55,226 bases of DNA from Methanocellales archaeon (lineage in GTDB: Archaea > Halobacteriota > UBA148), in contig JASEEV010000007.1 of assembly GCA_030019435.1 (NCBI GenBank), positions 1 to 55,226 of the forward strand, in the 5' to 3' direction. Below are positions 48,690-55,226 of the stretch, piece after piece (position 1 is the stretch's first letter; the number at the start of each line of letters is the position of its first letter). A program made the translations under genes and the position numbers. The notes under the pieces were generated by a model that was given only the letters and a program-made list of their open reading frames with translations, made no database searches and had not been told where the DNA came from.

Positions 48690-49361
48690 TTGAACATGAG
48701 ACGAGAAACCGATATTTGGGATGAGGGCGTCATCAGCATAGACTTTGCCGCTGCCATAGTCCTCTTTTTATTCGTTTTCTTCTTCGTGTTCTATTCTCTT
48801 TCTGGCGCGATAACACCATATGAAAGTGAGTATAACAGGATGTATCCGATCGCAGATCGAGTTGGCGGGATATTGATAAAAGATCCTGGGTTTTGGTCAA
48901 ATGGAACGGACTGGGAGGATCATGTTGATGATATCAAAAGACTTGGATTTGCTATGAACGATGATGCACACAATCTATTATCGATATATAAGCTTGATGC
49001 AATGATGACAGGGCATAATAGCACTCCATATCCTTCAGATTTCAACTATAATGATACTACTGGGCTTCCTTTCTGGGAGTTGAGCGAAAGCTCAGCAAAC
49101 TATTCCAGCGCTAAGAACGCATCCGGCGTTCCATCGGCAAATGAGTTTTACATGCAGATTCGTCCGATAAATGATACCACGCTGTCTACAACTAATCTCG
49201 GTCTAGCAAATACCAATTCCACAAATATTCCCCCAAGCATGGGTGACGTGGTAAAGATCGAAAGGGGGGTATTTATCAAAGGTAACGAGAGCGGTGGATG
49301 GGTCTACGTAAAATATGAAGGAAAAGTTGTTGGATACAAATTAATAATATGGATGTGGTGA
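48690..49361 (+). CDS. pilin-like protein
   Basis: GVISIDFAAAIVLFLFVFFFVFYSL. Confidence 0.65.
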   Translation: MNMRRETDIWDEGVISIDFAAAIVLFLFVFFFVFYSLSGAITPYESEYNRMYPIADRVGGILIKDPGFWSNGTDWEDHVDDIKRLGFAMNDDAHNLLSIYKLDAMMTGHNSTPYPSDFNYNDTTGLPFWELSESSANYSSAKNASGVPSANEFYMQIRPINDTTLSTTNLGLANTNSTNIPPSMGDVVKIERGVFIKGNESGGWVYVKYEGKVVGYKLIIWMW

Positions 49362-49362
49362 G

Positions 49363-50667
49363 ATGGGCAAGGATTTCCTCCAGAACCATGAAGCTCAGAT
49401 GTATGCAATAGAGGCGGTGCTTGTAGCCGGGATGATGATCGCTGCCCTTTTCTTTGTTGTAGCATCCATACCTCCAGACGTCACACCTGCTCAGGATTTT
49501 GCAAAGGTTCAGCTGAAAAGATATGGTCAGGATGTGCTCATGCTCTTTTCATATAAGGACATAAAAATAGCTGTGGGCTTGCTTGAGTACACATTGTATA
49601 GGGAGTGGAATGATCGAATCAGTGGTGACACTTCCACTTTAGAGCACAAGTGGTATCATGACCATTATATTACAGCTTCTCCTGAAAAACAAAATGAAGG
49701 TCTCACGACGTATTATGGCAATCAAAACTGGACGACCCAGTATCTGGTCATGATCGGAGATAATGATGATCTATATGATGGAGAGGGGGAAATACTCACT
49801 TCATACTTCGCCCTTCAAGGTGCTACAACTCTGGGGTGGCTGTGGCCAGAAGATAACGGGACGCTGTACAATCTCATGCCGTTTACTTCTGGGGAGAAGT
49901 GGAAAGTAGAAGAGTACAATTCAAATTCAATAACCTTCGAAGAAGATTCAAAGAAAGAAGGCGATTACACCGCCAACATGGTCTGGTTTGAGGATGACAA
50001 GGGAGGAGTCTCAAATCCGGTGATCGTCTGGGTGGATAAGAGGGTGGAAGACCATGATAGAGTAGTCACCTTGAACGTGAATGAGTCTCAAGGGGAGCTG
50101 AATGAAACGTTGCAGTTTGCAGAGATCGGCCAGGGGCAATATGTCGTGGTTAATACTCCCTCTGGCCCTGATGAAAGATTCCACGTGATAGGTGCGAGTG
50201 GTACTGAGATTAAAGGGGTGGGATCGGATAAGGGTGTCGCTGTTACCAAATTGGCGACAAGAAAGTACAAGGTCACTTTCGATAAACCCGCGAAAGGGGG
50301 CTACTCAATACACTGGGGTCCAGGATACTCGTACCGATGGTCAGACCCAGTTTTCGTCTTGGTCGGCAAACCAGGTCTGGCAGTAGGTGAGCTTATAAGC
50401 CCGCTTGAAGCTGTCTTCTTCGACTCAGGATTCAACCTCACTGCCCTTAACGATAGACTTCATAGCTACTTACCAGAGAACGTTGAATATAACCTATACT
50501 TCCTCAACGGCAATGGAACGATCGCCCATAGTTATGAGGGTGAGATGAAGATCATTAACGGAAATCCTGCTCCAGGGGCAGTTGTAGTGAGCATACCAGT
50601 GTTCGCAACAGCTGATGGCTCCACTTACGACACATATACCGTAAAACTGGTGTTGTGGTACAAATGA
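49363..50667 (+). CDS. large pilin-like surface protein
   Basis: AQMYAIEAVLVAGMMIAALFFVVAS then 400-aa ectodomain. Confidence 0.65.
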   Translation: MGKDFLQNHEAQMYAIEAVLVAGMMIAALFFVVASIPPDVTPAQDFAKVQLKRYGQDVLMLFSYKDIKIAVGLLEYTLYREWNDRISGDTSTLEHKWYHDHYITASPEKQNEGLTTYYGNQNWTTQYLVMIGDNDDLYDGEGEILTSYFALQGATTLGWLWPEDNGTLYNLMPFTSGEKWKVEEYNSNSITFEEDSKKEGDYTANMVWFEDDKGGVSNPVIVWVDKRVEDHDRVVTLNVNESQGELNETLQFAEIGQGQYVVVNTPSGPDERFHVIGASGTEIKGVGSDKGVAVTKLATRKYKVTFDKPAKGGYSIHWGPGYSYRWSDPVFVLVGKPGLAVGELISPLEAVFFDSGFNLTALNDRLHSYLPENVEYNLYFLNGNGTIAHSYEGEMKIINGNPAPGAVVVSIPVFATADGSTYDTYTVKLVLWYK

Positions 50668-51056
50668 TGAAAGATGAGCAAGCGCAAATGATCATACTCG
50701 CAGGAATCATCATAGCAATTGGAATAGTGCTACTTGCCATCATCGTTAACACAGCTGCCCTTTCTGGCGAAAGAACGATCAGACAAGAGCTCAGCGATGT
50801 GAACTATGATTTTAAGTGCCTGAAAGATACCTATGGAGATGTCCTGAAAAGAGCTGCAAGCGAGTCGGGTGGCAATCCTTTTGATGCAGCGAACTATCCG
50901 AAATATGAGCAACAGCTCATCGAGATATGTGCATCTGAGGGATATGCCCTGGCATTTGATAATCGCACTTATGCCGGCACCAATGCGACCGTGACCATAA
51001 CCTTTTCAGATGGTGAGACGACATATATCGAGACCAAGACCTATGAACTTGGGTGA
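50655..51056 (+). CDS. pilin-like protein
   Basis: DEQAQMIILAGIIIAIGIVLLAIIVNTA. Confidence 0.65.
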   Translation: MVQMMKDEQAQMIILAGIIIAIGIVLLAIIVNTAALSGERTIRQELSDVNYDFKCLKDTYGDVLKRAASESGGNPFDAANYPKYEQQLIEICASEGYALAFDNRTYAGTNATVTITFSDGETTYIETKTYELG

Positions 51057-51661
51057 ACATGAACCTGATAGACATATTAAAATGGAAGGAATACCTTGTC
51101 GAGAAGTTAGAGAAAAAGGAAACTTGGGTGGCCTTAACCAAGTTTTTCGCTCCGTTTGGCATTGCAGGCATCGTTGCCCTTGCGATAATTTTGACAAACT
51201 ATTTGAAGCTCGGCGGTGTGATGCTCAGCTATTTCTTCCCACCTACAGCGCTGTTGGGTAGGGTATGGGCGATACCCTTAGGTTTGGGATTGGGTCTAAA
51301 CGTATGGGCAGTCATAGGTGCGATCGTATTCGTGGATGCAGACACCAGCCTGTTTATGGTATGGAACTTTGACCTTGCCATAAAAATCCCATTTCTCGGG
51401 GAGTTGATCTTGAGAGCAGAGATGAAAGGACATGAGAGTTTGGATAGATACCCTTGGATACGGAGATTGGCCTTTGTAGGCATCGCACTTTTCGTGGCGG
51501 TCCCCTTCCTTGGAACCAATGCTGTGATCGGAGCCATCATAGGAAGGATCATTGGTATGAAGCCATGGTATACGTGGTTAGCAGTAGCGATCGGCTCGAT
51601 TTTAGGATGTGTATTTGTCGCAATTCTGGCTTATGGAGTCCACCTACTCATCCCCATATGA
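51053..51661 (+). CDS. COG2426-type small multidrug export membrane protein
   Basis: FPPTALLGRVWAIPLGLGLGLNVWAVIGAIVFVD; PFLGTNAVIGAIIGRIIGM. Confidence 0.82.
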   Translation: MNMNLIDILKWKEYLVEKLEKKETWVALTKFFAPFGIAGIVALAIILTNYLKLGGVMLSYFFPPTALLGRVWAIPLGLGLGLNVWAVIGAIVFVDADTSLFMVWNFDLAIKIPFLGELILRAEMKGHESLDRYPWIRRLAFVGIALFVAVPFLGTNAVIGAIIGRIIGMKPWYTWLAVAIGSILGCVFVAILAYGVHLLIPI

Positions 51662-51850
51662 ATCGAAGGGCTCCACCCTGCTCCATTTCGAAGGAAATGC
51701 GAGCTGTTTCATTCCCCAAAGGAAATGCGAACACTCACATTTCTCCGAAATGTGAGCACCCACAGATCTTCGATCTGTGGTTTTTCAAAACCCAGGGTTC
51801 AAAGGGACGAATTCAGGATGCGAAGCATCCGCTTCGCCATTCAAGTCCCT
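51662..51850. repeat. intergenic hairpin array
   Basis: ATTTC-GAAG-GAAAT, CACATTTC-TCC-GAAATGTG, CACAGATC-TTC-GATCTGTG, GGATGC-GAA-GCATCC nested in AAGGGAC...GTCCCTT; shares CCCA(A/G)GGTTCAAAGGGAC with the tRNA-Leu insertion. Confidence 0.8.
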
Positions 51851-51856
51851 TGGAGC

Positions 51857-54358
51857 TCATAGGATGATGTCGATGTCGAGCTCCTCTGCTAACTCCTTGT
51901 ATCGATTTCTTATCGTGACTTCAGTCACGCCTGCTACATCTGCCACTTCTCTTTGCGTCCTTCTCTCTCCACAAAGAATGGATGCGATGTAGATTGCGGC
52001 TGCTGCAACCCCAGTAGGACCTCTTCCAGAGGTCAGCTCTTTCTCCCCAGCCTGTCGTAGGATCTCGACTGCCTTAGATTGAACGTCCCCCTTCAAATTT
52101 AGACCTGAGGCAAATCTTGGAACATAATCTATGGGCGAGGTTGGTATGAGTTTAAGTCCAAGCTCCCTAGATACAAATCTGTACGTGCGCCCGATCTCCT
52201 TTCTGCCAACTCGTGAGAACTCTGAGATCTCGTCCAATGTCCTGGGCACAGAACACTGTCTACAGGCTGCATATAGTGCGGCTGCTGCAACGCCTTCGAT
52301 ACTGCGTCCCCTGATCAAATTTTGGTCCACCGCCTTCCTATAAACAACTGCAGCCGCCTCCCTGACATCTCTGGAAAGTCCCAATGTAGATGCGAGCCTA
52401 TCTAATTCTGATAATGCAAACGCTAAGTTACGTTCGGTTGCGTTGCTTACTCTGATTCTACGCTGCCATTTTCTCAGTCTATACAACTGAGCTCTGCTCC
52501 TCGATGATAGCGATTTACCATATGAATCTCTGTTTCGCCAGTCGATCATCGTTGACAATCCTTTGTCATGTATGGTGTTGTGCAAAAATATGCCGCCCAG
52601 ACCGCCAACGAAGTTCTCGTAGTTTGGCACTGACAGATCATATGCGTATTCACTTGAGGCTTTGACATTTTTCTTGCTCGTTATTCTCAGGAACACGAGT
52701 GGTGCTGTTGCGAGCTTCAGTAGCTTCTCGTCGTTGAAATCTTCTGCGATTGATATCGCAAGGTCTCTGTTGATTCGCTTTCTCTCTCTATGTTTCCACA
52801 CGTGTTTGTATTCCTGCGGTGCGGGTATTAGGTCTTCTAGTGCGCCTTTTCTTCGTCTTTTGTCCACTCTCTCAATGAATCCTAGCTCTGCTGCACTATC
52901 TGGATTTGTTATACGTGTGCCTGTGCTGTGTGACTGATCTAATTCTTGCCCTGAGGGGAGTATATGTCTTGGAATTTCTTGTTCATTGTAGTTCGCGTGT
53001 ATGCCCAGTTGGAGGTACAGCATTAGTATGTCGTTGCTCAAGTCTTTGTTCACTGATACTGTTGAAACTTGCACGACTGGTCTACTGCCGTTTTCATTTT
53101 TGAGATATACGCTACCGTCTCCGTTCACATACCCTTGCAAGAAGGCTAGTTTCATATCGTTTGATAGTGAGTAGATGAATTTTGGCACCCTTTTCTCATG
53201 AGCATTCATACCCAACTTAAATACGTCAGCAAACAATATTGCTAGGAGTTTACTGGGCACCTCGATCTGCACCGCTGATTCCTTTTGGTAAACACTTGGG
53301 TTTAGCCCAAATATGTTTCTCAGTAGGCGTTGAACTTCCTCGATGTACCCTCTCTCGTCCTTACTGAATGAGAAGTTAACATTGTGATACGTGCCCTTCA
53401 CGCTGCCCTCGCTAGCGTAGTACCCAAGAAGCTTGCACAGCTCTCCAGTGATTTCCAGCTTGATCGGCAACTCGTTTGGGCTGCTCCGAATTCCAATTCT
53501 TGCGTCACTAGGAATGCCATCAAGCATGGAGGCTATGCGTAGTGGAAGCGAGTTGCGCCTTTTCCAGTCTTTCGGTACTCTCTTTGGGGTGCCACCGTTT
53601 AGTTGTATCGCATCCAATTGAGCAAATACCTCGTCACCTATGTTTCGTACGTAAAGCCGACCATAGAGATCCTCATCGGACAGTTTTGAGAACTCATCCA
53701 GTAGGTCGATCGCTGATTTTCCACTCCCCGCAGTAGGAATGTAGTTCGGAGCAACGACGAAGTCACCCTCTCTTAGCTGAGCCACAGTGGTTGGCACAAC
53801 CTCATTGTCATGAACTGTGAAAACACTGTGCGCACCTGTGACTCGGACTTTTCGTTTGCCTTCAAGCACCAGCTCGTAGAGGTCTTCATGAAGCTTGTGC
53901 CTCGCCACATACTGAATCGGCTTAAAACTTACTTTGTAGTCCTCGTCGAATGCTACCGCATTGTATCCTTCGATCGGAACAAACTCCACTTCGCCATCAA
54001 TCTCACTGGCGATCATGTGTTTATCAACAAACTCCCCAATCTTCACTATTTCAACTTCACCACTCTTCTCATTCTCAATCACTATTGGTTCGTCGTAGTC
54101 AACACTATAGGTCATCGGTGCTCCAACTCTAGAACGCTTCATTCGTTGATCGTGATCGAAGGCTCGCCATTCAGGTCCCATGTCTATAAAATCTTCCTCG
54201 ATGACAAGACCGCATTCATCACAGACTAGCTCGGCTCTCTCATAATCATGTACAAGTTGGGTGCTTCCGCATTCTGGGCATTCTGTTTTGGTCTCCTCAT
54301 ATTCGCCCAGACCCTCACGTTCTTTTTTTATTTCCTTTGCCTTTTTGACGTCTTCCAT
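51857..54358 (-). CDS. tfb: transcription initiation factor TFB containing an intein
   Basis: Zn ribbon [39 protein letters not shown]|intein|[24 protein letters not shown]; cyclin repeats. Confidence 0.97.
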   Translation of the reverse strand: MEDVKKAKEIKKEREGLGEYEETKTECPECGSTQLVHDYERAELVCDECGLVIEEDFIDMGPEWRAFDHDQRMKRSRVGAPMTYSVDYDEPIVIENEKSGEVEIVKIGEFVDKHMIASEIDGEVEFVPIEGYNAVAFDEDYKVSFKPIQYVARHKLHEDLYELVLEGKRKVRVTGAHSVFTVHDNEVVPTTVAQLREGDFVVAPNYIPTAGSGKSAIDLLDEFSKLSDEDLYGRLYVRNIGDEVFAQLDAIQLNGGTPKRVPKDWKRRNSLPLRIASMLDGIPSDARIGIRSSPNELPIKLEITGELCKLLGYYASEGSVKGTYHNVNFSFSKDERGYIEEVQRLLRNIFGLNPSVYQKESAVQIEVPSKLLAILFADVFKLGMNAHEKRVPKFIYSLSNDMKLAFLQGYVNGDGSVYLKNENGSRPVVQVSTVSVNKDLSNDILMLYLQLGIHANYNEQEIPRHILPSGQELDQSHSTGTRITNPDSAAELGFIERVDKRRRKGALEDLIPAPQEYKHVWKHRERKRINRDLAISIAEDFNDEKLLKLATAPLVFLRITSKKNVKASSEYAYDLSVPNYENFVGGLGGIFLHNTIHDKGLSTMIDWRNRDSYGKSLSSRSRAQLYRLRKWQRRIRVSNATERNLAFALSELDRLASTLGLSRDVREAAAVVYRKAVDQNLIRGRSIEGVAAAALYAACRQCSVPRTLDEISEFSRVGRKEIGRTYRFVSRELGLKLIPTSPIDYVPRFASGLNLKGDVQSKAVEILRQAGEKELTSGRGPTGVAAAAIYIASILCGERRTQREVADVAGVTEVTIRNRYKELAEELDIDIIL
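52577..54106 (-). mobile_element. intein with LAGLIDADG homing endonuclease (510 aa)
   Basis: Begins [20 protein letters not shown] block [13 protein letters not shown] and [13 protein letters not shown] dodecapeptides, ends [14 protein letters not shown]. Confidence 0.95.
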
Positions 54359-54495
54359 GTTCCCACCTTGTAAAATGTGAACAAGCTCATTTCTCAGTGC
54401 ACAAAAATCGTTTCTGCTTTGTTGAATAATTCAACTTACTAGGAGAAAATGTCTCTCTCGATCCAATCTTTTGACCTCACGACCTTCATCCCGGC

Positions 54496-55224
54496 TCAGC
54501 TCATGCTTATGAGCATGTTGTAGAAGATGAACTTCATCTTGACCTCACGAAACATTCCCTCTTGGCTTGTGGATCTAACAGATTCCCCCATGATCCTCTT
54601 CACAGCAGATAGCAGCCCTTCTGCAGCCCAGCGTTGACCGTATCCATGTCTCTCCTTCCACTTCTCATAGCCTAGCTTTCTGCGTTCTCGAACGCATTTG
54701 GCTCTATATGGTGAGCCCCTGGCTCTCGTGCTTGCATTCTCTCTCGTCTTTATGCCTGATTCTATGCTCTTCTGCCTCAATAAATCGAAGTTCTCCTTGG
54801 CATCGTAGCCACCATCAGCCAGAACACGCTTGATCTTGCCCTTGCCGAGGTTATCCTCAGCCTGCTCAACGAGATCCTCGAACATCTTGCCGTCTCCTGT
54901 GCGTTCATCCGTCACCTCCAGGGCTAAGAGCTTTTTACTCTTCACATCCACTGCTATATGGACCTTGATCCATCCCCTGCGTCTTTTCCACCTTTCTCTC
55001 ATCCACTCTCCCCTGTTAGTCACCTTCACACCAGAGGAGTCTAGGGCGATGATCACATCCTCGCCCTGTGGAAGATCCTCGATGTCGATGTCAAGTTGGG
55101 CCATCCTCTTGAACATCGTCGTATAGTCTGCGGCATTAAGTCCAGAGACGAATTCTGAGAGCTTCCTGAGGAAGCCCTCCATCTGCCTGTACGGCAGATA
55201 GAACAGGATGTGGACGAAGGCCAT
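54496..55224 (-). mobile_element. IS5-like DDE transposase (runs to window edge)
   Basis: IALDSSGVKVTNRGEWMRERWKRRRGWIKVHIAVDVKSKKLLALEVTDERTGDGKMFEDLV; VLADGGYDAKENF. Confidence 0.9.
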
Positions 55225-55226
55225 GA

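Noticed and set aside
51777-51992. ORFs reading through the 51.7-kb hairpin array into tfb antisense
   Set aside because: Explained by inverted repeats and antisense of the TFB coding sequence.
1-55226. CRISPR array or cas genes
   Set aside because: No regularly spaced direct repeats with unique spacers and no Cas-like proteins seen.

Overview
Archaeal chromosomal window, euryarchaeal/Halobacteriota-like (TFB, HerA, Fen1, Dph5/Dph6, DUF2070, presenilin-type protease, cupin PGI, PGF-CTERM surface protein). Housekeeping blocks (arg genes, tRNA genes, dph5-herA-DUF555-kinase-dph6-DUF2070, deoC, pcm, fen1, adk, nadE, Tad-like pilus locus, TFB) flank an accessory region at ~17-31 kb that is dense in toxin-antitoxin (TA) modules and IS relics. 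Main signals beyond ordinary genes: (1) four attC-like folded sites, each just downstream of a small gene or TA pair on the same strand. Two bracket a 298-aa ORF as a canonical integron-style gene cassette, and no integrase is in the window. (2) Three tRNA genes, all interrupted. tRNA-Leu(CAA) carries a ~196-nt insertion in the D-loop made of perfect hairpins, several with C-GNA-G triloops, and it shares a sequence module with an intergenic hairpin array next to TFB. The tRNA-Thr intron shows a weaker resemblance. (3) A ~200-nt orphan structured RNA candidate between a DUF460-like gene and fen1, with a UACG and a GCAA tetraloop on the + strand. (4) Four copies of the 3' end and terminator of a PGF-CTERM surface-protein gene interleaved with TA modules. 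(5) A 510-aa LAGLIDADG intein in TFB. (6) A cluster of TGTGAA motifs upstream of a winged-helix regulator. (7) Several TA genes caught in decay by frameshift or nonsense mutation. Family names come from recognising the translated proteins by eye; no database search was run.
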